Of a stretch of DNA of 64,000 nt, positions 52,401-60,923 are shown piece after piece. This DNA is from an uncultured Collinsella sp. Lineage in GTDB: Bacteria; Actinomycetota; Coriobacteriia; Coriobacteriales; Coriobacteriaceae. The stretch is from positions 3,579 through 67,578 of the forward strand of contig CABUHO010000012.1 of the NCBI GenBank assembly GCA_902491395.1. The letters are read 5' to 3'. How positions within the stretch are numbered: the stretch's first letter is position 1; every line of letters begins with the position of its first letter. Below the pieces are notes generated by a model. That model did not search any database. It saw only the letters and a list, made by a program, of their open reading frames with translations, and was not told where the DNA came from. Position numbers and translations under genes: made by a program.

Positions 52401-53012
52401 GTGAACCAAGTTGCCATGGAGGAGTACGAGCAGCTCAAGCGTCGCGCCGATTACATCGAGGAGCAGCTGGCCGATCTGGAGAGCGCGCGCAAGGCGCTCA
52501 CCAAGATCACCGTGGCCATCGACCGCAAGATGCGTAAGGCCTTCCTGGTGACCTTTGAGAAGGTCGATGCGAACTTCCGCGAGATCTTCGCCATGCTGTT
52601 CCCGGGTGGTCAGGCTCATCTGGAGATGTCCGATCCCGAGCATCCGGCCGAGACCGGTATCGAGGTCGTGGCGCAGCCGCGCGGCAAGCGCATCACCAAG
52701 ATGATGCTCATGTCGGGCGGCGAGAAGAGTCTGACGGCGCTCGCCCTGCTCTTTGCCGTGTACCGCACGCGCACGGTACCGTTCTATGTGCTGGACGAGG
52801 TCGAGGCGGCGCTTGATGACGCCAACCTGTCCAAGCTCATTGGCGCCCTCGATGTGCTGCGTTCCGATACGCAGCTCTTGGTCATTTCGCATCAGCGCCG
52901 TACTATGGAGGACGCTGACGTTCTCTATGGCGTCTCGATGCAAGCCGACGGCGTCAGCCGCGTCGTCTCGCAAAAACTCGATCGCGAAACCGGAAAGGTC
53001 GTGAATGCATAA
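49476..53012 (+). CDS. smc: chromosome segregation protein SMC
   Basis: A 1178-residue ATPase. The N-terminal Walker A is GPNGSGKSNISDSI, a long coiled coil follows, a hinge (about 500-660, with Gly-rich turns) divides it, and the C-terminal head has MSGGEKSLTALALLFA (signature) and FYVLDEVEAALDDAN (Walker B). It compacts and segregates the chromosome with ScpAB. A GTG start follows GCGAGGAACC. The stop overlaps ftsY by one base. Confidence 0.94.
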   Translation: MYLKSLTLKGFKSFADRAHMSFEPGLTVIVGPNGSGKSNISDSILWVLGEQSAKQLRGQAMEDVIFSGSSARKPVGVAEVTLVLDNSDHMLPVDFDEVAITRRMYRSGESEYLINSSPCRLMDIQDILHDSGLGKDTHSIISQGKLDAILQSRPEERRALIEEAAGISKHKRRKERALKKIKSMDEHLTRARDINKEIARQLRPLERQVDRARKYKELSSRANELTQMLAVDELRSLQSQWNDLESRSKEGAAELELAQYRLGEKERELEKLQVMLEEKGLFVGDLGEQRRHMQDVVGRINSDMRLLEEKGHNMVSRLSDMRGQISSSEHQRRRVVEELEDARAQLEEVTGAHMQAQEDVDAAGPAAAELHERRVALDNQISQLTRGQRDVQRVADNAALELAKVKDSLSNAEVEDNMYASRLEQIDEQLEEVTASLESRRDRAEELEGALEEARQAQADAREATEVARAALKDLRNRESEARNKLSEVRSELASQKKLDARMADSSPLVSRLMGALGDDVSGRLGDVLDAPRELEGLVEQLLAGDIDALLFDDAATLERAGRAALDQKKASGEALLMARGVSGFTPAEGASGTRLVDRLSVRAGYGPVVEALLGGYYVVDDLAAALSAPVVDGVTYVTPDGARVACGGLVRVGLDAGEASGALERKRRIRELEGLEPDLAAVFEHVSDQVVEANAAVEEARAAEGDAAGEIARLEGERRSLLSEIGRLEQSANNAEVERVRISKRREQAAEAVRAARPRVDELTRSRDEARAQASDLGLQIAEANDELDRVRRDDSEAAGKLADAKVRLAQTSERLRSLKGRVPDLEHRLEGIDRRIRGTRQASRSLELLRLRVDPMHERYSALLERASDWAARLRDQASLEEADSASLKKTIEDAKAEVARAKERVDTATATQNEFKVARGKLEVQVEAAIKAITADGTTVLEEALMLPAPTDRDAAERELNQLVRQINNLGPVNQVAMEEYEQLKRRADYIEEQLADLESARKALTKITVAIDRKMRKAFLVTFEKVDANFREIFAMLFPGGQAHLEMSDPEHPAETGIEVVAQPRGKRITKMMLMSGGEKSLTALALLFAVYRTRTVPFYVLDEVEAALDDANLSKLIGALDVLRSDTQLLVISHQRRTMEDADVLYGVSMQADGVSRVVSQKLDRETGKVVNA

Positions 53013-53929
53013 TGGGATTCTTTGACGCTCTCTCGCGCGGACTTGAGCGCAGCCGCGAGGCCCTCAACGGGGTCTTCTACTTTGGCGGCGAGGTCGACGA
53101 GGACTTTTGGGAGGACCTTGAGGATACCCTCGTTATGGGTGACATGGGTGCCGAGGTCGCCATTCAGGTCTCCGATGACCTGCGCGATGCCGCGGCGAAG
53201 AAGAACCTCAAGACCGCCCCGCAGCTCCGTCGCGCCCTAGCCGAGCAGCTTGAGCAGCACTTTGTGCCCATCGAGCGCGATCCGTTCTCCGATACGCCGA
53301 GCTGCGTGCTGTTTGTAGGCATTAACGGTGCCGGCAAGACCACGACGGTCGGTAAGATCGCGAGCGCCATGGCTGCCCGCGGCAAGAATGTCGTGATCGG
53401 TTCGGCCGATACCTTCCGCGCTGCCGCCATCGAGCAGCTCGATGTGTGGGGCCAGCGTGCCGGCGTCCCCGTCATCAAGCGCGATCGCGGCTCCGATCCG
53501 GCAAGCGTTTGCTACGACGTGCTCGATGAGGCCGATAAACGCGGCAGCGACCTGGTGCTTATCGACACCGCCGGCCGCCTGCACACGAGCCCCGAGCTCA
53601 TGCGCGAGCTCGCCAAGGTGGTCAACGTGACGCGTAAGCGCGCCGCCAATATGGCCGCCGGCCCCATGCCCGTCTCGGTCGTGCTCGTGATCGATGCCGC
53701 CACCGGCCAGAACGGTCTGAACCAGGCGCTCGAGTTTAACGAGGCACTGGGTCTGGACGGTATTATCATGACGAAGCTCGACGGCACGGCAAAGGGCGGT
53801 ATCGCCATGGCCGTGGCCGAGAAGCTAAAGCTCCCGATCCTGCGCGTGGGCGTGGGCGAGCAGGTCGATGACCTGCAGGAGTTCAATGCCAAAGATTTCT
53901 GCCGCGCCCTGGTGGGCGAGTCCAATTAA
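53012..53929 (+). CDS. ftsY: signal recognition particle receptor FtsY
   Basis: A 305-residue SRP-receptor GTPase. The NG domain has GINGAGKTTTVGKIA, ADTFRAAAIEQL, DTAGRLHTS and TKLDGTAKGG. There is no long acidic A domain, as in many Gram-positives. It starts on the last base of the smc stop (TAATG), and the smc-ftsY-ffh order is conserved. Confidence 0.94.
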   Translation: MGFFDALSRGLERSREALNGVFYFGGEVDEDFWEDLEDTLVMGDMGAEVAIQVSDDLRDAAAKKNLKTAPQLRRALAEQLEQHFVPIERDPFSDTPSCVLFVGINGAGKTTTVGKIASAMAARGKNVVIGSADTFRAAAIEQLDVWGQRAGVPVIKRDRGSDPASVCYDVLDEADKRGSDLVLIDTAGRLHTSPELMRELAKVVNVTRKRAANMAAGPMPVSVVLVIDAATGQNGLNQALEFNEALGLDGIIMTKLDGTAKGGIAMAVAEKLKLPILRVGVGEQVDDLQEFNAKDFCRALVGESN

Positions 53930-53939
53930 GGAGTGACTA

Positions 53940-55415
53940 GTGTTTGATTCCCTGAGCGATCGCCTCAACGACACATTTGACCGCCTGCGCGGCAAGGGCA
54001 AGCTGACCGAGGCCGATATCACCTCGGCCATGCGCGACATCCGCATGGCGCTGCTCGAGGCCGACGTCAACTTTAAGGTCGTCAAGGAGTTTGTCGCCAA
54101 GACCAAGGAGCGCTGCATGACCGCCGAGGTCATGGAGTCGCTGTCGCCGGCACAAAACGTCGTCAAGATCGTGCTCGACGAGCTCACCGAGATGCTCGGC
54201 TCCACCGAGAGCAAGCTCGTCTTTAGCAACCGCATTCCCAATGTCATCATGCTCGTGGGCTTGCAGGGCTCCGGTAAGACCACGGCGGCCGTAAAGCTTG
54301 CCTACCTGCTCAAGAAGCAGGGCCGCTCGCCGCTGCTCGCCGCGTGCGACGTCTACCGTCCCGCCGCTGCCGACCAGCTGGCCACGCTTGGCGGAGAGAT
54401 CGGCGTACCGGTCTTCCGCGGCGACGGTGCGCACCCGGTCGACATCGCCAAGGGCGCCATTCAGGAGGCCGTCGACCACCTGCGCGACGTGGTCATCGTC
54501 GATACCGCCGGTCGTCTGCAGATCGACGAACAGATGATGCAGGAAGCCGTGGACATCAAGAAGGCCGTCAAGCCCGATCAGGTGCTGATGGTCGTCGATG
54601 CCATGACCGGCCAGGATATCGTCAACGTCGTCTCGACCTTTGCCGAGCGAACCGACTTTGACGGCGTGATCATCTCCAAGCTCGACGGCGATGCCCGTGG
54701 CGGTGGCGCGCTTTCCGTGCGCCAGGTGACCGGTAAGCCCATCAAGTTCGTGAGCATGGGCGAGAAACCCGATTCGCTGGAGCCGTTCTATCCCGATCGT
54801 ATGGCCAAGCGAATCTTGGGCATGGGCGACGTCGTCGGCATCATCGAGAAGGCCCAGGAGGCCGCCGATGCCGAGCAGCTCGAGGCTGCCGAGCGCATGC
54901 TGCGCGAGGGCTTCACCATGAACGACATGCTCGACCAGATGAAGGCCGTCAAGAAGATGGGCGGTATGAAGGGCATCCTGGGCATGCTCCCCGGTGGCCA
55001 GCGTGCGCTCAACCAGATGGGCGGCAATCTGGACGAGGGCATCTTCGATAAGAACGAGGCCATCATCATGTCGATGACCAAGGAGGAGCGCCTGCGCCCC
55101 TCCATCATCAACGGCCAGCGCCGTGCCCGCATCGCCAAGGGCGCCGGCGTGACTCCCACCGAGGTCAACAGCCTTATGAAGCAGTGGGGCGAGATGAACA
55201 AGATGATGGGCCGCATGCGCACGATGGCCAATCAGGCGCAGGCCGGCGGCAAGAAGGGCAAGAAGGGTAAGAAGGGCAAAAAGATGCGCATGCCCAATAT
55301 TCCCGGTCTGGATGCCATGGGTCTGGGCGGCATGGGCGGCCTGGGAATGGGCGGCCCCAAGTCCGATATGGACCTGCTGCGCCAGATGGAAGCGCAGATG
55401 CGTAATAAGAAGTAG
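53940..55415 (+). CDS. ffh: signal recognition particle protein Ffh
   Basis: A 491-residue SRP GTPase. The NG domain has GLQGSGKTTAAVKLA, DTAGRLQID and SKLDGDARGGGALS. The methionine-rich M domain (with KKMGGMKGILGMLPG) is followed by a Lys/Gly tandem run (about residues 437-449) and a Gly/Met-rich tail, longer than average. A GTG start follows AAGGAG. It acts with 4.5S RNA and FtsY in membrane-protein targeting. Confidence 0.94.
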   Translation: MFDSLSDRLNDTFDRLRGKGKLTEADITSAMRDIRMALLEADVNFKVVKEFVAKTKERCMTAEVMESLSPAQNVVKIVLDELTEMLGSTESKLVFSNRIPNVIMLVGLQGSGKTTAAVKLAYLLKKQGRSPLLAACDVYRPAAADQLATLGGEIGVPVFRGDGAHPVDIAKGAIQEAVDHLRDVVIVDTAGRLQIDEQMMQEAVDIKKAVKPDQVLMVVDAMTGQDIVNVVSTFAERTDFDGVIISKLDGDARGGGALSVRQVTGKPIKFVSMGEKPDSLEPFYPDRMAKRILGMGDVVGIIEKAQEAADAEQLEAAERMLREGFTMNDMLDQMKAVKKMGGMKGILGMLPGGQRALNQMGGNLDEGIFDKNEAIIMSMTKEERLRPSIINGQRRARIAKGAGVTPTEVNSLMKQWGEMNKMMGRMRTMANQAQAGGKKGKKGKKGKKMRMPNIPGLDAMGLGGMGGLGMGGPKSDMDLLRQMEAQMRNKK

Positions 55416-55439
55416 CGACTGGTTAAGTCGTGTATGGCG

Positions 55440-55474
55440 AAGGCCGCCTGGATGGTACTCCAGGCGGCCTTTGT
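55440..55474 (+). terminator. intrinsic terminator after ffh
   Basis: AAGGCCGCCTGG (55440-55451) pairs perfectly over 12 bp with CCAGGCGGCCTT (55460-55471) around an eight-base loop and is followed by TG. It ends the rnc-smc-ftsY-ffh transcript. Confidence 0.8.
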
Positions 55475-55531
55475 CGTTCGTTCGCAGGTTGTCGAACGCG
55501 CGGAAGCGTGTTGACGTCGAGGTGCTTGCTG

Positions 55532-56296
55532 CTAGTGGCAGCCGCAGGACTCGTGTCCGTCGTGGTCGTGATGGTCGTGACAGCCGCAGGATTCGCCATG
55601 CTCGTGGGCGCGCTCGTGGTTGTGGCCATGGCAGTCGCAGGTGGCCTCGCCGGTCTGTGCGAGCGTGCCGGCAATGAGGGCCTCGACGCAGGCGTCGCAG
55701 CTGCCCTGGGCGCCCGCATAGACGGTGATGCCCGCTTGGGCGAGAGCGTTGATGGCGCCGCCGCCGATACCGCCGCAGATAAGCGTGTCGACGCCACCGT
55801 TGGCAAGCAGACCCGCCAATGCACCGTGACCAGTGCCGCCGGTGCCCACGACCTGCTCGTTGAGTACCTTGTCGTCCTGGATGTCGTAGATCTTGAACTG
55901 CTCGCTGCGGCCAAAGTGCATAAAGATGTTGCCGTTGTCGTACGTCGTTGCCACCCTCATGGTGTCGACCTCCTTTGCTGGCCATGCGGCCGTCGTCGTG
56001 GTGATGGGGGAGTATGCGATATTGCCACCTTCGATGATAAGTGCTCGCCCGTTGACCAGCGCGTTTGCAACCTTGCGATGTGCACGACTGCTGATGGCCG
56101 CCACCGTGGCTCGTGCGACGCCCATGTGCAGGGCGACGGCCTCCTGATTGAGGCCTTCCAGGTCGCATAGGCGCAGGACTTCGAGTTCGTCGACCGTCAT
56201 GTCGATGGCGTCTCCGCTGGCAAGGCCGTCAGGGGTAAAGCCGCGGTATTCGGGGATGATCCCAACGCGGCGCAATTTTTCGCGTCTTCCTGCCAT
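55532..56296 (-). CDS. DUF134 DNA-binding protein fused to NifB/NifX-type (Fe-Mo cofactor) domain with Cys/His tail
   Basis: A 254-residue protein. Residues 1 to about 95 are DUF134, with LNQEAVALHMGVARATVAAI as the helix-turn-helix. The middle (about 110-215) is a dinitrogenase iron-molybdenum cofactor-type domain (MRVATTYDNGNIFMHFGRSEQFKIYD; GGIGGGAINAL). The C-terminal 40 residues are packed with His, Cys, Asp and Glu (for example CHGHNHERAHEHG, CGCHDHHDHDGH) and must bind metal. The start at 56296 has GGAGAG upstream. Palindromic operators lie just upstream, so autoregulation by metal is likely. The metal is unknown; molybdate or iron are candidates. Confidence 0.82.
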   Translation of the reverse strand: MAGRREKLRRVGIIPEYRGFTPDGLASGDAIDMTVDELEVLRLCDLEGLNQEAVALHMGVARATVAAISSRAHRKVANALVNGRALIIEGGNIAYSPITTTTAAWPAKEVDTMRVATTYDNGNIFMHFGRSEQFKIYDIQDDKVLNEQVVGTGGTGHGALAGLLANGGVDTLICGGIGGGAINALAQAGITVYAGAQGSCDACVEALIAGTLAQTGEATCDCHGHNHERAHEHGESCGCHDHHDHDGHESCGCH

Positions 56297-56310
56297 ACAC
56301 TCTCCAAATC

Positions 56311-56376
56311 TGACATATGTCAACAATAGAATAGCGAACGTGCGGATTTGCGCAAGGAATTTCTGGCATATGTCAG
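56311..56376. promoter_or_regulatory. two TGACATATGTCA palindromes (operator candidates)
   Basis: TGACATATGTCA (56311-56322) is a perfect 12-bp palindrome, and CTGGCATATGTCAG (56363-56376) is the same site with one change. Their centres are 53 bases apart, about five helical turns, in the gap between the DUF134 gene and thyA. They are the natural operators for the DUF134 protein. Whether thyA is controlled too is open. Confidence 0.6.
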
Positions 56377-56462
56377 AAAATGAGGGCTTATGTTTGGGCT
56401 GTGGGGCCGCGTGCGCCTGGGCTACAATAAAAATTGCTTATAGGCGACTGACAGGAGGGTCA

Positions 56463-57311
56463 ATGAGCAAGGCTGATCAACAGTTTGTATCCATGTGCCG
56501 CGATATTCTGGACCATGGCACCACCACCGAGGGCCAAAAGGTCCGTCCGGTGTGGGAGGATGGCACCCCTGCCTATACCATTAAAAACTTTGGCGTTACG
56601 GCACGCTACGACCTGCGCGAGGAGTTTCCCGCGCTTACCCTGCGCCGCACGGCGCTTAAGTCTGCGATGGACGAGATCTTGTGGATCTATCAAAAGAAGT
56701 CCAATAACGTCCATGACCTCAACAGCCATATTTGGGACGAGTGGGCCGACGAGACCGGCTCCATCGGCAAAGCCTACGGGTACCAGATTGGCCAGAAAAG
56801 CCATTATGCCGAGGGCGACTTTGACCAGATGGATCGCGTGCTTTACGACCTTAAGAACACGCCGTACAGCCGCCGCATTATGACGAATACCTATGTGTTT
56901 AGCGACTTGTCCGAGATGCACCTGTATCCGTGCGCCTACAGCGTGACCTATAACGTGACGCAGCGCCCGCAGGACGACAAGCCGACGCTCAACATGATTC
57001 TCAACCAGCGCAGCCAGGACATTTTGGCCGCGAATAACTGGAACGTGTGCCAGTACGCCATCTTGCTGATGATGGTCGCGCAGTCGGTCGATATGATTCC
57101 CGGCGAGCTGCTGCATGTGATTGCCGATGCCCACATTTACGACCGCCATGTCGACATCGTCCGCGAACTTATCGAGCGTCCGCAGTTTGCGGCGCCCAAG
57201 GTAACGCTTAACCCCGATGTGCACGATTTCTACGCGTTTACGGCCGACGACCTGATCGTCGAGGGCTACGAGCACGGCCCGCAGGTCAAGAACATCCCCA
57301 TTGCGGTATAG
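56463..57311 (+). CDS. thyA: thymidylate synthase
   Basis: A 282-residue enzyme that methylates dUMP to dTMP using methylene-tetrahydrofolate. The catalytic Cys157 is in LYPCAYS, and SRRIM, NMILNQRSQDILAANNWNV and LHVIADAHIYDRH are typical. The ATG at 56463 has AGGAGGG upstream; the longer frame from 56148 is antisense to the DUF134 gene. It is followed by the DHFR gene, a standard pairing. Confidence 0.94.
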   Translation: MSKADQQFVSMCRDILDHGTTTEGQKVRPVWEDGTPAYTIKNFGVTARYDLREEFPALTLRRTALKSAMDEILWIYQKKSNNVHDLNSHIWDEWADETGSIGKAYGYQIGQKSHYAEGDFDQMDRVLYDLKNTPYSRRIMTNTYVFSDLSEMHLYPCAYSVTYNVTQRPQDDKPTLNMILNQRSQDILAANNWNVCQYAILLMMVAQSVDMIPGELLHVIADAHIYDRHVDIVRELIERPQFAAPKVTLNPDVHDFYAFTADDLIVEGYEHGPQVKNIPIAV

Positions 57312-57320
57312 GTGGCAGGT

Positions 57321-57839
57321 ATGACGTGTAAGCTTTCTGCCATCGTCGCCGTGTGTGACGACTGGGGCATTGGCTGCGAGGGCGATATGGTCGTGTCCAA
57401 TCGCGCCGACATGCGCCATTTTGTGGCGTGTACCAAGGGCTGTCCGGTCATCATGGGACGCAAGACGCTGCTGAGTTTTCCCGGTGGACGTCCGCTCAAG
57501 AATCGTCGCAATATCGTGCTCACGCGCGACGAGGATTTTACGCCCGAGGGCGTCGACGTGGTGCATAGTATCGGCGAGGCGCTCGCCGCGGTTGCCGATG
57601 AGCCCGTTGCCTGGGTGATCGGCGGCGGCGATGTCTATCGGCAGTTTTTGCCGTACTGCGTGGAGGCCGAGATCACGCATAACCACTGCGTCCATCCCGT
57701 GGACACGTACTTTCCCGATTTGGACGCCGATCCCGCGTGGGAAGTTGCGCGGCGTGGCGGTATTGCCACGATTGCCTCGGGCGAGGGCGACGAGGGTGTC
57801 GATTATGAGTTCGTGACGTATCGTCGCGTTGAGGTGTAA
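57321..57839 (+). CDS. folA: dihydrofolate reductase
   Basis: A 172-residue protein that regenerates tetrahydrofolate after the thymidylate synthase reaction. It starts CKLSAIVAVCDDWGIGCEG, with MGRKTLLSFPGGRPLKNRRN and WVIGGGDVYRQFL. The ATG at 57321 has TAGGTGG five bases upstream; a GTG nine bases earlier is possible. It starts ten bases after thyA. Confidence 0.9.
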   Translation: MTCKLSAIVAVCDDWGIGCEGDMVVSNRADMRHFVACTKGCPVIMGRKTLLSFPGGRPLKNRRNIVLTRDEDFTPEGVDVVHSIGEALAAVADEPVAWVIGGGDVYRQFLPYCVEAEITHNHCVHPVDTYFPDLDADPAWEVARRGGIATIASGEGDEGVDYEFVTYRRVEV

Positions 57840-57948
57840 ATCTCCTATTTCCCCACGGTATTATCGGGTTGGAATGATTGAGGGACGGCGCCTGGCGTCG
57901 CCTCGTTTGATATTGATGCTGCTGTAAGAAGGGTGCGGGCTGGCTGCT

Positions 57949-58863
57949 ATGACTGATGCCGTCGAGGTTCTGCGAATTGATTCGCTCGAGGACGAGCGGC
58001 TCGATGCCTACGTGCGACTGACCGAGCGCGAGCTGCGCTGCGTGCTGGAGCCGCAAAAGGGCATCTTTATCGCCGAGAGTGCCAAGGTCATAGAGCGTGC
58101 GGTGCGCGCCGGATACGAGCCGGTGAGCTTTCTGTTGGGTGAGCGCTGGCTCGATCAGATGATGCCGCTGTTTGAGCGCCTGGTTGTGCGCGAGGGCGCG
58201 GGTCCGGTTCCCGTGTTCGTGGCCTCCACGGAGCTCATGGAGCAGCTGACGGGCTTTAACGTGACGCGCGGTGCGCTCGCGGCGTTTCGTCGCCCGCGTC
58301 AGATTCCGGTTGATGAGTTCTTGGGCGGCGTCGTCGAGGCGGCGGGGGAGCGCCCGGTGCGCGTATGCGTGCTCGAGGGTATTGTCGACCACACAAACGT
58401 GGGCGCGATTTTCCGCTCGGCCGCCGCGCTCAATGTCGACGGCATTCTGGTGAGCCCTACGTGCTGCGATCCGCTGTATCGTCGCTCGGCTCGTGTGAGC
58501 ATGGGCACCGTGTTTCAGGTGCCGTGGACGCGTATCGGCAGTGAGGCGCGCGTGTGGCCGCATGATGGCCTGGCCGCGCTGCGCAATGCCGGATTTTCCT
58601 GTGCCGCCATGGCGTTGACGGATGACTCCGTTTCGCTGGACGATCCAGTACTGCAGGAGATTGATCGCCTGGCGATCTTTATGGGCACCGAGGGTGCCGG
58701 TCTGGGCGCCAAGACCATCGCGGGCTGTGACCGGGCCGTGCGCATTCCGATGGCGCACGGGGTCGATTCGCTCAACGTGGCCGCGGCGAGTGCCGTCGCC
58801 TTTTGGCAGCTGTGCCCGCACGTGAGCAACGAGTATCACTACCAGCCGGGTTTGTATCACTAG
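57949..58863 (+). CDS. SpoU/TrmH-family RNA methyltransferase
   Basis: A 304-residue SPOUT-class 2'-O-methyltransferase. The N-terminal substrate-binding domain (GIFIAESAKVIERAVRAGYEP) is followed by the knotted core: EGIVDHTNVGAIFRSAAAL, GTEGAGLG and IPMAHGVDSLNVAAASAVAFW. The exact tRNA or rRNA target cannot be read from sequence. Its reading frame follows the DHFR gene after about 110 bases. Confidence 0.88.
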   Translation: MTDAVEVLRIDSLEDERLDAYVRLTERELRCVLEPQKGIFIAESAKVIERAVRAGYEPVSFLLGERWLDQMMPLFERLVVREGAGPVPVFVASTELMEQLTGFNVTRGALAAFRRPRQIPVDEFLGGVVEAAGERPVRVCVLEGIVDHTNVGAIFRSAAALNVDGILVSPTCCDPLYRRSARVSMGTVFQVPWTRIGSEARVWPHDGLAALRNAGFSCAAMALTDDSVSLDDPVLQEIDRLAIFMGTEGAGLGAKTIAGCDRAVRIPMAHGVDSLNVAAASAVAFWQLCPHVSNEYHYQPGLYH

Positions 58864-58988
58864 GCAAATATTTCGCACCGCGCTCTAATTCGGGGTGTTT
58901 CGGTTGCCGCCGGCCGGTGCTAAGCTGGTTTTGGCTTTGGTCTTAAATTGCCGTTTTATTGTTTGACGTACGCTGGTGGGGAGGGCGT

Positions 58989-60338
58989 GTGGCTAAGAAA
59001 TCTACGGCTATTGATGTAACGCAGGGTGTCATTTGGCAGCAGCTGCTTTCGCTGTGCGTTCCCATCTTCTTTAGCTCGTTTTTTCAGCAGGCTTACACGC
59101 TTATCGGTACCTATATCGTCGGCCAGTTTGGCGGCAAGCTTGCGCTGGGTGGCATTCAGGCCACGATGGTGCTCACGGAGCTCTGCATTGGTTTTTGCGT
59201 TGGCGTCGGTGCCGGCTGCGCGGTCATTACCGGTCAGTATTTTGGCCAGCACGATGATGAGCGACTGAGTCGTTCGGTCCATACGGCCATGACGCTCGCG
59301 CTGGTGGGCGGTATCGTTTTCTCGATTCTTGGCATAGTGTTCGTTGAGCCCATGCTGGTGCTTATGAACACGCCGCATGAACTACTGGCCGAGGGCGTGG
59401 CCTATGCTCGTTGTTATTTTGCCGCCATGGTTGCGGCGCTGCTGCTCAATATGGGAACGGCATTGCTGCGCGCCGTGGGCGACACGCGCGGCCCCGCCGT
59501 GATCATTGCCTCTGGCTGCCTTGTGAACGTGGTGCTGGATATCATCTTTGTCGCTGTGTTGCATATGGAGGCTCTGGGCTGTGGCATCGCGGTGGCGCTG
59601 ACCATTTGCTCCAACGCCACGATGATCGTGATTCGTATGATGCACGCACCGGGTGCGTGGCGGCTTTCACTGTCCAAACTCGGCATTGATTCTGGCATTT
59701 GTAAGAGCATGATCTCGTGTGGTCTGCCGCTTGGCTTTCAGTCTGCTGCGTATTCGATTTCCAACGTTTTGATTCAGGTGTCGGTTAATTCGTTTGGTGC
59801 CGATGTCACCACGGCGTGGGGTCTTTCGGGCCGTTTGGATGGCATTGTCTGGATGGTTACCGAGGCACTTGGCGTGTCGATCACCACGTTCTCTGCACAG
59901 AACTTTGGCGCGCGCAACTACGAGCGCATGCGCAAGGGCTACCATACGTCGCTCGTGCTGTCGTTTATGCTCATTGGTGGCCTGTCTGCCGTGCTGCTGG
60001 TGTTCTCGGGTCCGTTGTCGCGTCTGTTTGTCGACGATGCTTCGATTTCGGCGTACACCACGACGATTCTTCATTTTATCGCGCCGTTCTACGCGATCTT
60101 CTCGATTATCGAAAACGCGTCGGGCTCCATTCGCGGTGCCGGCGTGAGCTTGCAGCCCATGCTGCTCACGATTTTTGGCACCGTCGTGCTCAGGGTGATC
60201 TGGGTGTTTGCGATCATGCCGTTCGATCCGTCGCTTGAGCACCTGCTGCTTGTTTACCCCGTAACCTGGCTCATCACGGCCACAATGTTCACCATCTACC
60301 ACCACAGCGGCAACTGGCTAGGCCGCGCCACCGCCTAG
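58989..60338 (+). CDS. MATE-family efflux transporter
   Basis: A 449-residue protein with about twelve transmembrane helices. The MATE pattern is visible in QLLSLCVPIFFSSFFQQAYTL, GAGCAVITGQYFGQHD, GTALLRAVGDTRGP and ITTFSAQNFGARNYER. It exports cationic drugs or other small molecules by Na+ or H+ antiport. The GTG at 58989 has GGGGAGG five bases upstream; a longer ATG frame starts at 58959. It converges on cobO. Confidence 0.9.
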   Translation: MAKKSTAIDVTQGVIWQQLLSLCVPIFFSSFFQQAYTLIGTYIVGQFGGKLALGGIQATMVLTELCIGFCVGVGAGCAVITGQYFGQHDDERLSRSVHTAMTLALVGGIVFSILGIVFVEPMLVLMNTPHELLAEGVAYARCYFAAMVAALLLNMGTALLRAVGDTRGPAVIIASGCLVNVVLDIIFVAVLHMEALGCGIAVALTICSNATMIVIRMMHAPGAWRLSLSKLGIDSGICKSMISCGLPLGFQSAAYSISNVLIQVSVNSFGADVTTAWGLSGRLDGIVWMVTEALGVSITTFSAQNFGARNYERMRKGYHTSLVLSFMLIGGLSAVLLVFSGPLSRLFVDDASISAYTTTILHFIAPFYAIFSIIENASGSIRGAGVSLQPMLLTIFGTVVLRVIWVFAIMPFDPSLEHLLLVYPVTWLITATMFTIYHHSGNWLGRATA

Positions 60339-60364
60339 CCATTGGGGACGTCCGCAATGGCTAG
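60335..60364. repeat. 30-bp near-perfect palindrome, second copy of the dispersed repeat
   Basis: CTAGCCATTGGGGAC is followed by its reverse complement except for one base pair. It shares the core ATTGGGGACGTCC with the palindrome at 40034-40057. It spans the stop of the MATE gene and the stop of cobO, so it could serve as a bidirectional hairpin. Confidence 0.65.
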
Positions 60365-60846
60365 TATTCGATGCCTTGGCGGGCTAGGAGTCCTTCGTCG
60401 AAGTAGTGTTTGACGGGGCGCATTTCGGTTACTAAGTCGGCAAGGTCGGCGAGGGGCAGCAATCCGCGGCCGGTGAGCACGAGCTCCGTGGTGGCAGGCT
60501 TCAGCGCGATCAACCCCTCCACATCCTCGCGCGTCACAAAGCCTCGTCGCATGGCCTCTCCCAGCTCATCCAAGATCAGCACGTCTACCTGGCTAATCTG
60601 CTCGCGTGCGAGCTCCATGATCTGTGCGGCACAGGCTTCGGGCGTGTCGCGGTCGGCTTGTACGATGCGCAGACCTAAACGGGGCGCCGCATCATGCTCG
60701 GCGCAGTGTAGCTTCTTGGCAAACTGCAGCATAAGCACGTTAAGTCCATAGCCCGTGGCGCGCAGCGCGAGCCCCAGCGCGGCCGTCGTCTTGCCCTTGC
60801 CGTCGCCCGTATAGATTTGAACCTTGCCGACTTCCAGTGATGCCAT
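60361..60846 (-). CDS. cobO: cob(I)alamin adenosyltransferase (CobO/BtuR type)
   Basis: A 161-residue P-loop enzyme (GDGKGKTTAALGLALRA, residues 14-30) with VLILDELGEAM as Walker B and VLTGRG. It transfers adenosyl from ATP to corrinoids to give coenzyme B12. It is a lone gene between the MATE transporter and ftsH, with no other cobalamin genes in the window, and so probably serves salvage. An AAAGGACAGAG site precedes the start. Confidence 0.9.
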   Translation of the reverse strand: MASLEVGKVQIYTGDGKGKTTAALGLALRATGYGLNVLMLQFAKKLHCAEHDAAPRLGLRIVQADRDTPEACAAQIMELAREQISQVDVLILDELGEAMRRGFVTREDVEGLIALKPATTELVLTGRGLLPLADLADLVTEMRPVKHYFDEGLLARQGIEY

Positions 60847-60923
60847 CTCTGTCCTTTCGTGCCCGGCGTCGGTTTATCGCCGTCCCGGTTGGGTATTCTA
60901 GATAGCATTATCAACCCCAGTAG

